33,669 nt of DNA from positions 1 through 33,669 of the forward strand of contig JAGPFR010000027.1 in assembly GCA_018056425.1 (NCBI GenBank). The letters are read 5' to 3'. This document shows, piece after piece, positions 16,263-23,190 of the stretch (position 1 is its first letter; every line of letters starts with the position of its first letter). The stretch is from Lachnospiraceae bacterium. GTDB lineage: Bacteria; Bacillota; Clostridia; Lachnospirales; Lachnospiraceae. The position numbers and the translations under genes were made by a program. Under the pieces are notes generated by a model. That model saw only the letters and a list, made by a program, of their open reading frames with translations. It was not told where the DNA came from and ran no database searches.

Positions 16263-16516
16263 ACAGCGAGCTCTTCGACTATTACAAAAAAGAAAAGAAC
16301 ATCCTGCTTCTCGGTATCCTCGAGAACATGGGAGTTGAAAAAGAGATCAAACACAACATCTTATCCGAAGCACAGAAATCGACCAATTACGGAGAGATCA
16401 TCCAGAAGCTCAAAAACGTCAAGACCATGGAAACGAACGAGCCCCGCTTAAATCCCGGAGACGATTATATAATCCCTTCCAATTCGGGAGCCATCATACT
16501 TGGAGAAGAAAAATGA
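16253..16516 (+). pseudogene. 3' remnant of an unidentified gene upstream of the cyclic-nucleotide-binding gene
   Basis: The + frame opens directly after the TAA at 16250-16252 and reads RAVYSELFDYYKKEKNILLL and on through to the stop at 16514-16516. It looks coding from its first codons (charged, amphipathic, regular codon use) but has no start codon or ribosome binding site until an internal ATG at 16328. The last section is PRLNPGDDYIIPSNSGAIIL. I do not recognise the family. Its stop overlaps the next start as ATGA, so it was the upstream gene of the operon and has lost its 5' part and presumably its promoter at the junction near 16253-16262. Confidence 0.6.
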
Positions 16517-16998
16517 CTAAGTACACGGATAAGTTAAAAACATTTCCTTTGTTCGGAAAACTCTCCGACGCTGATCTTGATGATTTTGCTTCGCTTCTCG
16601 AAGAAGTGAAGGTGCCCGCAGGAACAAATGTGATCACGGAAGGCGAGACCGGATCGGATATGTATTTCCTTATTGAAGGAAATGTCGACATTATTAAAAC
16701 AACCATCTTCGGTGACAGTTTTATATGTGCGAGTCTCGGAAGCAAGGACGGTTGCGTATTCGGCGAGATGGCTCTTCTCGACAGCGATGAAAGATCCGCA
16801 ACAGTCAAAGCAAGAACAGGTTGTGTGGCACTCAGGATATCCAGAAATGATTTCGACAAATATGCCGAGTCACATCCTTCCGCAGGTGTATCGCTCCTCA
16901 AATTCATCGGTATCAATCTCGTGCGAAACATCAGACGTGAAAACGAAAATCTGAACCTTGTCTATCAGGCACTGATAGAAGAAATAGAATCAAATTAA
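16513..16998 (+). CDS. Cyclic nucleotide-binding domain protein
   Basis: 161 residues, almost entirely one Crp/cAMP-kinase-type beta-barrel. The N-terminal helix contains LFGKLSDADLDDFASLLEE, the barrel has GTNVITEGETGSDMYFLIEGNVDI, and the phosphate-binding cassette is CVFGEMALLDSDERSATVKA (about residues 81-100, with Glu85 and Arg94 in the positions that contact ribose and phosphate). A C-terminal helix (about 130-160) follows. There is no helix-turn-helix and no kinase domain, so it is a stand-alone sensor rather than a Crp-type regulator. The start overlaps the preceding stop (ATGA). It is 38 nt upstream of the hydrolase/ATP-grasp fusion gene, suggesting it senses a nucleotide for that enzyme. 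The bound nucleotide cannot be deduced. Confidence 0.88.
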   Translation: MTKYTDKLKTFPLFGKLSDADLDDFASLLEEVKVPAGTNVITEGETGSDMYFLIEGNVDIIKTTIFGDSFICASLGSKDGCVFGEMALLDSDERSATVKARTGCVALRISRNDFDKYAESHPSAGVSLLKFIGINLVRNIRRENENLNLVYQALIEEIESN

Positions 16999-17036
16999 TA
17001 TCTGCTTTTCACAAGAATATTTGGGGGTATGTATTA

Positions 17037-19517
17037 ATGTACAGAGTTGATGAACTTCTTTTAATCGAGCTTCTGACCTATATGCCGGGAAGCGCTCCTC
17101 TGATCTCAATCCTGGATGCGGAAGGAATGACGGTGGGAGATTATCTCCGGCAAATAGATCTGAATGCGCTGGATAACGAATACACATATTCCACACAGAT
17201 GAACGGATTTGATTTCAGGAATATCATCATGGCCATCCTGAACAATCCTAATGTTTCCGATTCGCGTATTCTCGAATCCCATCTCGACATGGCATACGGT
17301 GCAGGCGGCGGAATCTCAATCGTTGTCGTCAACGAAAAAGAAGAAGCTGACGAAAGCGGAAAGCACGAAGCGGTTGTTGCATTCAGGGGAACCGCCGACA
17401 GAGAGTGGACTGATGATTTCGAAGGTGCGGGACAGGTCGATTCTCTTCAACAGATAAATGCTCTCGAATGGTACAAGCAGGCATATGACAGAAACGATCT
17501 CGAAAAATACTTTGTGACCGTCATAGGTCATTCCAAGGGAGGAAACAAAGCAAAATATATCACCATCTTAAATGACACACCTGACAGATGTGTTTCTTTT
17601 GACGGACAGGGATTCTCCGATAAGTTCATCGATCATTACAAAAAGAGGATCATTGCACGTCAGTCCCTGATCACCAACCATAATATCGATTACGACTACG
17701 TCAACATTCTCATGAACGATATCGGGGAAAAGACGTATTATATCGGATATGATTACGGAAAGTACGGTTTTTCCGAATCACACGCCCCCAATACTTTCTT
17801 TGATTTCGGTGAGAACGGAGAATACAGCATCCGCATCAACCCGAACGGTCAGCGTCCCGAGATGCAGATCGTCGATCAATTCATCAACAGCATGATCCGT
17901 TCCGCTGTCAGTGAAAAAGAAAGCGAAGAGACCAACCGTCTTGTGGGAATGATCGTAGAGCGCGGATTTGCTCTTTCCAACGGCGGAAACATTACCGATT
18001 TCATCGCATTCCTGTGTGATATGATAGGTGACCCCAAGTATTCGGACAACGTTGCTTATCTCCTTGCATATTGCATTCTTTACTCGCGCAAAAATCCCAA
18101 CCTTCTCGAATCATTCAGAAGCATCATGACCGCTTTTAACGCACTTGATATTCTGAAAGTCATAGATATGGTTGACGACCTTATCAGTTCGAGAAAGCTC
18201 AACGCACTCCTCGGCCTTACAGATTTCCTTGTTGTTCACGTTAACAGGCCCATCGCAAAGAGCATCAGGAATATCGCCAGGAAAAAATATGATGTTGACC
18301 TGAAGCCCGAGCAGATCGGAAGCATCCTTAAGATCGCAACTCTCACAAGACAGATGATAGGATCTCTCGAACTTAATATGGACGGATCGGACCTTACCGT
18401 TGAAGATGTTGCCATTACCGACGATGAACTCAAGGAATTCGTCCTTCCCGGAAACCTCAACATAGTCGTACTTGCCGGAGGTCTCTCCAACGAAAGAAAC
18501 CTTTCACTCAAGACCGGCGTCACCGTTTCCGACATTCTCAGAAACCGCGGAAACAATGTTATCCTTCTTGATTCCTTTATGGGATATAACGAAACTGAAG
18601 AACTTCTTCCCGATGACGTATTTGCAGATCCCTATAAATATTCCCTCAATCCCGGCGATATCCCTAATGAGATCCCCGATCTGTGGGCAACAAGAAAGCG
18701 CAGAAAAGATCAGTCCGATGCATACTTCGGCCCCAATGTTTTGCAGATCTGCAGACAGTCCGATCTTATCTTCATAGCGCTTCACGGAGCGGAGGGTGAG
18801 AACGGTAAGGTTCAGGCTGCATTTGATCTTCTCGGACTCGATTACACGGGATGCGATTATTTCTCATCTGCGGTATCTTCCAATAAAGCAGCGGCTAAAC
18901 AGCTGATGCGAACTCTCGGAGTTCCCGTACCGGACGGATATACGATCAAAAAAGGCTCAGTGATCCCGAATCCCGAAGATCACGGCCTTACATTCCCGGT
19001 TATCGTCAAGCCTAATAACGGCGGAATCGGTGTGGGCATATCCATAGCAAGTGACATAACCGCATATGAAAAAGCAGTAAGAAATGCGTTCCGATGGGAT
19101 ACCGAGATCCTTATAGAAGAATACTTTACCGGAAGGGAATTTGCCGTATGCACCGTTGAGGGCAAAGCACTTCCCGTTCTCGAAAAACTCCCGCTCGAAA
19201 CAGCAGATAAAGAAAAAGGCCTCACCATGAGCGGTGAAACCGCAAATAAATGTCCTGCGGAGATCCCCGATGAGCTTGCCAAGGCCCTTCAGAAAGCAGC
19301 CGAGGATGCTGCCTTTGCTCTCGGAGTAAATGCATATGCGAAGATGGACTTTATCGTAGCAAACGATCTTAAGAGTTTTGTCTGTCTTGAGTGTGATTCG
19401 CTTCCTCAGCTCTATCCGGATTCACACCTGGTAATATCGGCAAAGGCCGCCGGAAGAAGCTTCGGCGACCTCTGTGATAAGATTATGGAAATGAGTCTTG
19501 TCAAAAAGTTCGGATGA
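17037..19517 (+). CDS. Mbeg1-like alpha/beta hydrolase fused to a divergent D-Ala-D-Ala-ligase-like ATP-grasp domain
   Basis: 826 residues; GGGGG at 17023-17027 precedes the ATG. Residues 1 to about 290 resemble Mbeg1-like lipase-fold proteins (DUF2974): AVVAFRGTADREWTDDFEGA, the nucleophile elbow VIGHSKGG (Ser166), a CVSFDGQGFS segment (possible Asp189) and ESHAPN (possible His249). About 290-465 is helical and unrecognised. About 474-826 is an ATP-grasp domain with D-Ala-D-Ala ligase architecture: VVLAGGLSNERNLSLKTG (Glu486), ALHGAEGENG (His583), NKAAAKQLMRTLGVPVPDG, VIVKPNNGG (Lys658), LIEEYFTGREF, and a metal site Asp771, Glu785, Asp787. Several substrate positions of true ligases are replaced: no EGSSVG serine, no YDY-K omega loop, Lys769 for the usual Arg, ECDSLPQ for the usual E-x-N-x-LPG. 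No signal peptide is seen, so it is probably cytoplasmic. It probably does not make D-Ala-D-Ala; the product is unknown. Confidence 0.82.
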   Translation: MYRVDELLLIELLTYMPGSAPLISILDAEGMTVGDYLRQIDLNALDNEYTYSTQMNGFDFRNIIMAILNNPNVSDSRILESHLDMAYGAGGGISIVVVNEKEEADESGKHEAVVAFRGTADREWTDDFEGAGQVDSLQQINALEWYKQAYDRNDLEKYFVTVIGHSKGGNKAKYITILNDTPDRCVSFDGQGFSDKFIDHYKKRIIARQSLITNHNIDYDYVNILMNDIGEKTYYIGYDYGKYGFSESHAPNTFFDFGENGEYSIRINPNGQRPEMQIVDQFINSMIRSAVSEKESEETNRLVGMIVERGFALSNGGNITDFIAFLCDMIGDPKYSDNVAYLLAYCILYSRKNPNLLESFRSIMTAFNALDILKVIDMVDDLISSRKLNALLGLTDFLVVHVNRPIAKSIRNIARKKYDVDLKPEQIGSILKIATLTRQMIGSLELNMDGSDLTVEDVAITDDELKEFVLPGNLNIVVLAGGLSNERNLSLKTGVTVSDILRNRGNNVILLDSFMGYNETEELLPDDVFADPYKYSLNPGDIPNEIPDLWATRKRRKDQSDAYFGPNVLQICRQSDLIFIALHGAEGENGKVQAAFDLLGLDYTGCDYFSSAVSSNKAAAKQLMRTLGVPVPDGYTIKKGSVIPNPEDHGLTFPVIVKPNNGGIGVGISIASDITAYEKAVRNAFRWDTEILIEEYFTGREFAVCTVEGKALPVLEKLPLETADKEKGLTMSGETANKCPAEIPDELAKALQKAAEDAAFALGVNAYAKMDFIVANDLKSFVCLECDSLPQLYPDSHLVISAKAAGRSFGDLCDKIMEMSLVKKFG

Positions 19518-19526
19518 TGTTTTTGT

Positions 19527-20435
19527 TCATCCCTTGAAATCGATATGACCTCCTACCATACGCTCGGCATCGGTCATAACATGACCGGCTGCATTATTGT
19601 AGGTATACGTCTGAACATTTCTTATCAGATCATCAAGAGTATGTGATGTAACAGTCACGTACTCTTTTTCTTCGGAAAGAACCTCATCGGGATCATCGCT
19701 TCCGATACGCTCTCCGGCTTCTTTTCTCTCGGCTCTTGCCTCTTCGCGTTTTTTCTCGATACGTTCTTTTTCAGCTTCCTTATGTGCTTTCTTTTCCTCG
19801 GCCTTCTTCTGAGCTTTCTTTTCTTCCGCTTTATGCTCTATGCGCTCTTTTTGAAGCTCCCGGGATTTTTCGATGGTGGCAAAGAATGATTCGTTTCCGC
19901 TGTCATCAACCGAAATACCAAAATTCCTGACAGCCGCTCCGCTGCTGGTCAGTGAATTCTTAGCCTCCAGGAGTTTGGCCTGAGACATGGCAATAATGCC
20001 TTCATACTTGTTGCGGTAATCCTCATCGGTCGCCATGCGCTCAAGTTTTTCTTCATCTATAAGCACGACCGGTTTATTGGCATTACCGTATGCTGCCGCA
20101 TTCTGCCTGACCTGAGCCATCATATCCTTGCTGACGACTATGAAATTCATGTTTCCGAATTTTGCTTTCAGCTTTTCATAGTAATCCGCTGCAGTGTCGG
20201 ACAGCTTAACGTCACCGACCGCATAGCCGTATTCAGTCTTACGGGGAATAAGGCTGCTTGTTTCTTTTAACGGATTCCAGGCTTTTATTTCGACCTTAGA
20301 TTTTGATACGCCGGTCTTTCCCGAAGATTCACTTTTTCCGGTTTCTGTGGTTTTTGCCGAATCGATACGAGATTGTCCTGTTTTCCAGGCTTCGGCATTC
20401 TGCTGATATGCAGAGATCTCATGAATACCCGCCAT
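19527..20435 (-). CDS. DUF6033-like protein with charged coiled coil
   Basis: 302 residues, function unknown. The N terminus MAGIHEISAYQQNAEAWKTG is followed by a Ser/Thr/Lys-rich low-complexity part (about 20-48), then KVEIKAWNPLKETSSLIPRK and a conserved-looking section (about 65-190) with LSDTAADYYEKLKAKFGNMNFIVVSKD and KPVVLIDEEKLERMATDE. Residues about 190-245 are a Glu/Lys/Ala/Arg-rich coiled coil. The tail is neutral with YVTVTSHTLDDL. This pattern fits DUF6033 proteins common in Lachnospiraceae; I recall the family by its look, not by alignment. No signal peptide or membrane helix. AAGGAGGT (20444-20451) is a near-perfect ribosome binding site. It is monocistronic and convergent with the fusion gene. 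Confidence 0.7.
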   Translation of the reverse strand: MAGIHEISAYQQNAEAWKTGQSRIDSAKTTETGKSESSGKTGVSKSKVEIKAWNPLKETSSLIPRKTEYGYAVGDVKLSDTAADYYEKLKAKFGNMNFIVVSKDMMAQVRQNAAAYGNANKPVVLIDEEKLERMATDEDYRNKYEGIIAMSQAKLLEAKNSLTSSGAAVRNFGISVDDSGNESFFATIEKSRELQKERIEHKAEEKKAQKKAEEKKAHKEAEKERIEKKREEARAERKEAGERIGSDDPDEVLSEEKEYVTVTSHTLDDLIRNVQTYTYNNAAGHVMTDAERMVGGHIDFKG

Positions 20436-20443
20436 AATTTTCT

Positions 20444-20530
20444 ACCTCCTTGTAGTATTAAACGGTTAAAGTGCCCTGACAAAAATCCGTTTCGTCCGCC
20501 TGCGCGTGGGCATAATATGGGCACTTTCAG
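20444..20530 (-). promoter_or_regulatory. Structured 5' leader of the DUF6033-like gene
   Basis: On the minus strand AAAGTGCCC (20527-20519) and GGGCACTTT (20476-20468) form a perfect 9-bp closing stem. Two smaller hairpins can fold between them: CGC-GCAG-GCG, and one closed by GAC/GTC with a U-rich loop. The outer stem begins within a few bases of the predicted transcript start and ends 16 bases before the ribosome binding site. A three-way-junction leader that could expose or hide the Shine-Dalgarno is plausible. It does not match the riboswitch consensus sequences I know. Confidence 0.4.
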
Positions 20531-20538
20531 TTATCCGT

Positions 20539-20567
20539 ATTATATATCGGCAGCCGTCCGGATAATC
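20539..20567 (-). promoter_or_regulatory. Promoter of the DUF6033-like gene
   Basis: A perfect TATAAT lies at 20544-20539 on the minus strand, with a weak GATTAT at the -35 position 17 bases away. The -10 box is flanked by an inverted repeat, TTATCCG (20531-20537) and CGGATAA (20559-20565), a possible operator. Confidence 0.5.
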
Positions 20568-20592
20568 TTTATATCTTTTTTTATATAATGTG

Positions 20593-20621
20593 TTGACATA
20601 CTTCATCTGTCGTAGTATATT
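20593..20621 (+). promoter_or_regulatory. Strong sigma-A promoter of the former padR operon
   Basis: TTGACA (20593-20598) and TATATT (20616-20621) are exactly 17 bases apart. The spacer ends in GTCGTAGTA, a motif repeated twice more just downstream (20629-20661), so the promoter is overlapped by regulator sites. Confidence 0.75.
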
Positions 20622-20628
20622 TACCCCA

Positions 20629-20661
20629 TCAGACATAGTACGACAGTCGTAGTACGTCTGA
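20629..20661 (+). promoter_or_regulatory. 33-bp near-perfect palindrome at the transcription start (probable PadR operator)
   Basis: Centred on 20645, TCAGAC plus ATAGTACGAC on the left mirrors GTCGTAGTAC plus GTCTGA on the right, with two mismatches in 16 paired positions. It lies right after the -10 element of a strong promoter and in front of a gene whose first 18 or so codons are those of a PadR regulator, which usually autoregulate. The site fits an operator; which protein binds it now is unknown because the regulator gene is deleted. Confidence 0.6.
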
Positions 20662-20756
20662 CGTGGTACTAAAAACAAACCTGACGAGGCAAGTGAGCGG
20701 TCCGGCCGGCCGCAGTACCATGTAAAACCAAGAAACCTATTAACAGGAGGAAGAAA

Positions 20757-20843
20757 ATGGTAGAGATCAGCAGTGATGTGATCCGCGGTTACAACGATAC
20801 AATGATTCTCTGCATGCCGGAAATATCGAAATTAAGGATATGA
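20757..20843 (+). pseudogene. PadR-family regulator, N-terminal stub
   Basis: The ATG at 20757 follows a strong AGGAGG (20745-20750). The first 18 codons read MVEISSDVIRGYNDTMIL, which is the characteristic N terminus of PadR regulators (helix 1 of the winged helix). The sequence then departs from the family and stops after 28 codons. The point of departure (about 20811) coincides with the start of DUF4097-like sequence in another frame. This is a deletion fusion: most of padR is gone, while its promoter, operator and ribosome binding site remain. The stop overlaps the next ATG as ATGA. Confidence 0.7.
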
Positions 20844-21067
20844 CCGCAGATAAAGCAACCATAAGTGCGGATGCCGGAAACATCGATCTTAAAGATTGTT
20901 CGATCGAATTATTCTACGCAGATGCCGATGCCGGAAACATCGAAACTCATGGCTGCACCATAGGCAGCGGAGAAGTTAAGACCGATCTCGGAAATATCGA
21001 TCTTGGCGGAGACATCGGAGATGTTCAGACACACACATCTCTCGGAATCGTAAATGTAGATAACTGA
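20840..21067 (+). pseudogene. DUF4097-like protein, C-terminal fragment
   Basis: The frame reads from about 20813 (HAGNIEIKDM) into an ATG at 20840 and on for 75 residues. It shows the repeated short-strand pattern of DUF4097 beta-helix proteins: SADAGNIDLKDC, ADADAGNIETHGC, KTDLGNIDLGG, HTSLGIVNVDN. Full-length members are typically about 250-350 residues, so only the last repeats survive. PadR genes are frequently followed by a HAAS/DUF1700 gene and a DUF4097 gene; a deletion from within padR to within the DUF4097 gene explains this arrangement. The fragment could still be translated by coupling to the padR stub. Confidence 0.7.
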
Positions 21068-21087
21068 ATGATAATATAAATGTGATC

Positions 21088-21138
21088 AAAAGGGACGCAT
21101 CTTTCGGCATGGATCTTCTGCCTATAGATGCGTCCCTT
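21088..21138. terminator. Terminator between the DUF4097 fragment and the secreted-protein pseudogene
   Basis: AAGGGACGCATCT (21090-21102) pairs fully with AGATGCGTCCCTT (21126-21138); a smaller GGCA/TGCC stem sits in the loop. On the minus strand the stem is followed by TTTT, ending the gene at 21149; on the + strand it lies 20 bases after the DUF4097 stop. Confidence 0.75.
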
Positions 21139-21148
21139 AGTTATCCGG

Positions 21149-22356
21149 TTATTTCCTGATCCTTATATCCGTAAGAGCCACCTGATCCCCTGTGACTGAA
21201 ACGTATATATTCTTATTATTATCGCGAATGGTAGTAATATTGGTAATGGAGATACCACCATTTTCGGTTTCTGTGATGATCTTATTTTTCATCCGTGAAA
21301 ACCTTACCATACATTCAAATCCTTTTCTGTTAAGTTTCTTCCAGTTCTCCCAGGTTGTAAACTCCTTACCTTTATTCACCTCATTCCTGTTCTCGGAAGA
21401 ATCTCCCCCTCCCTGTGCCTCGCCGTCCAATCGGATCATTGCATATTCCTTATACCCTCTTCCCATGACGGTTCCGTCATCCGAGGTATAAAGCAGAATA
21501 AAGGGACAATGCCATACAAGATTGGCAGACGGAAGACTCATTGTGTGGAAAATAAGTCTCATACCGTCCTTTACTTTAACTCCCTGTGTGTAATCACTTC
21601 GGTTACTGTCAATCTGGACATTGGGTATATCACTCTCAAGCCTGTTTATATAACTGATTTCTTCGGATATTCTGGGTATTTCTTCTTCAGGCATCTTCTT
21701 GCCGGTTTTTTCAACCTCGATGGATGAAATATGACAATTCTCACCTGTAAGTCCGATGTATGCATATTTGGAACTGTCCGGAAGTGCGATCACAACTTCG
21801 GACATATAACCCTTACCTTCCAGCTTGACATATACATGGTCACGGTTTCTTGCAACCTCTACGAAATATGTCTCATCTTCATCCTGCCTGATCTCCTCAA
21901 TGGAGATAAGCTTCATATTTCGTGCCTCCGAACATACAAAATGTCCGTCAAACCATATTTCTCCAAATTCGGAATATCTGGTATCTTTAATCGCCCTGTC
22001 AGTATCATGTACTCTTTCATCGAGAGAATCGAATAGGATAACCGCAGGACCCGAGAAAGGATTCTCTTCATCCAAAGGACTTGCACTGAAAGCGATTATC
22101 TTTTTCTCAGGTCTGATCCTTATTCCGTATGATATGGCACTCCTGTATTCTTCACAGGTAAATTCATTCTTAAATATCGTATCTACATTTTCCGTCTCTT
22201 CCTTCATCTGATAATCAACATCACTGTCGATCAGCTGAAGCATGTAACTCGTATATTTCCCGCGAATACGGGCATATATAACAGACAGGAGGAAAGAAAA
22301 ACTCCCGCAACCATCTGCGCAATCCGTCTTCCGGTTTTTCTATTTATTACGATCAT
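21149..22356 (-). pseudogene. Secreted protein of unknown function, interrupted by a frameshift after the signal peptide
   Basis: A well-formed start (ATG 22354-22356, GGAGG nine bases upstream) opens MIVINRKTGRRIAQMVAGVF, then a hydrophobic run ending LYMPVFAGN: a signal peptide with a VFA/G cleavage site. That frame stops at 22231. One extra base in the AAA run (22256-22258) would join it to the long frame as FAGKYTSYMLQLIDSDVDYQ, giving a mature protein of about 370 residues down to 21149. The body is beta-rich and includes FSASPLDEENPFSGPAVILF, EIWFDGHFVCSEARNMKLI and SLPSANLVWHCPFILLYTSDDG. I do not recognise a family. It may be a true frameshift or a sequencing indel. The gene is 15 nt downstream of the small membrane protein gene, so they form an operon. 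Confidence 0.55.
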
Positions 22357-22371
22357 TAACGATATCCTCCG

Positions 22372-22899
22372 TTAACTATCCTGATACTTCTTAAGCACTA
22401 CCTTGATCTCAGGCATTGCATTTATGATCATTGAAAACAGAAAATAAGAAAAGCCTTCACCCTCTGAAAGCGTGGAGGCCGCGTTTGCCACATCCCTGAA
22501 CTGGGGGCCTCCGAGAAGAAGCCACTGGAAGATGGTGCCAAGAACGCCTGCAACACCGGCTATGGACAGTATATACCAGAAAAAATTAGCTTTCTTCTTG
22601 TGAAATTCATGCTTTATAAAATGCGACGTGCCAATGGCAATGATTACACCGATAACGGTATAGTATATGGAAAAATTGTTGAACAATGAACTGAATACAT
22701 TAGTCAGGACAGCCGTTATAAGTCCGGGCAGCATACCGGCAAGTGCGGCAACAAATATGCTTCCTGCACAATCCAGATAAAGCGGTATACCCGACAGATC
22801 GGTCAGATATGCCATAAGCACGTTGACCGTTATTCCGCCAATGATCGCCACAAATCTATAAATGCTGTTTTTTTCGATTCTCGGCTTATTGATTCTCAT
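22372..22899 (-). CDS. Small integral membrane protein, ECF-transporter S-component-like
   Basis: About 175 residues with five or so transmembrane helices. The segment AYLTDLSGIPLYLDCAGSIF followed by VAALAGMLPGLITAVLTNVF and FNNFSIYYTVIGVIIAI resembles the membrane domain of ECF S-component-like proteins and of related membrane-anchored sensor proteins. The C terminus (IINAMPEIKVVLKKYQDS) is short and cytoplasmic, with no attached catalytic domain. GGAGG lies at 22904-22908, so the ATG at 22914 is upstream of it; I take the ATG ending at 22899 as the start, though the spacing is short and the ATG at 22902 is possible. It is followed 15 nt later by the secreted-protein pseudogene. Substrate unknown. 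Confidence 0.6.
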   Translation of the reverse strand: MRINKPRIEKNSIYRFVAIIGGITVNVLMAYLTDLSGIPLYLDCAGSIFVAALAGMLPGLITAVLTNVFSSLFNNFSIYYTVIGVIIAIGTSHFIKHEFHKKKANFFWYILSIAGVAGVLGTIFQWLLLGGPQFRDVANAASTLSEGEGFSYFLFSMIINAMPEIKVVLKKYQDS

Positions 22900-23078
22900 C
22901 ATTCCTCCGTACATACAAAAAATGCCCGGACGAAATTCCTGCTAAAACAGCAAAAATCCGCCCCGGACACACTTAGATATCTGTCTATTCGGCTTAAAAC
23001 AGAAAACCGTATGAAATTTCGATACTATGGTACACATTCCCAGCTTCCCGCCTCAAAAACCGTCAGTGCATACTACAT

Positions 23079-23104
23079 ATGCTTATAGCATACGCTATAA
23101 GCAT
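23079..23104. repeat. Perfect 11-bp inverted repeat in a 276-bp intergenic region
   Basis: ATGCTTATAGC (23079-23089), loop ATAC, GCTATAAGCAT (23094-23104). On the + strand it is followed by TTTTTC, but no + strand gene ends here. It may be an operator or a stem-loop in the leader of the minus-strand gene at 22899. The rest of 22915-23161 shows no gene; it has several CCCGGAC copies and an A/T-rich stretch. Confidence 0.5.
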
Positions 23105-23156
23105 TTTTCTTGTGACAAAATGGTGTATTTTGGCGGTTTTAGGGGTTTTTTAGCCT

Positions 23157-23184
23157 AAAAAGTCCCGGACACAGAGTCCGGGAC
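23157..23184 (-). terminator. Terminator after the ABC permease gene
   Basis: GTCCCGGAC (23162-23170) and GTCCGGGAC (23176-23184) form a perfect 9-bp stem, followed on the minus strand by five T (23161-23157). It lies seven bases after the permease stop codon. Confidence 0.88.
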
Positions 23185-23190
23185 CTGAAA

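Noticed and set aside
18456-19517. Naming the C-terminal domain ddl (D-alanine-D-alanine ligase).
   Set aside because: The fold is right, but several D-Ala-binding residues and the omega loop are replaced, and it is fused to a hydrolase.
20444-20530. Cyclic-di-GMP (GEMM) or guanidine riboswitch.
   Set aside because: Fragments such as CACGCGCAGG and GGACGAAAC look similar in passing, but the tetraloop-receptor and other core elements of those families are missing.
22915-22975. Attenuator or riboswitch before the small membrane protein, suggested by CCCGGAC copies and a T6 tract.
   Set aside because: The CCCGGAC copies are direct repeats, not complementary arms; only a weak stem can be drawn.
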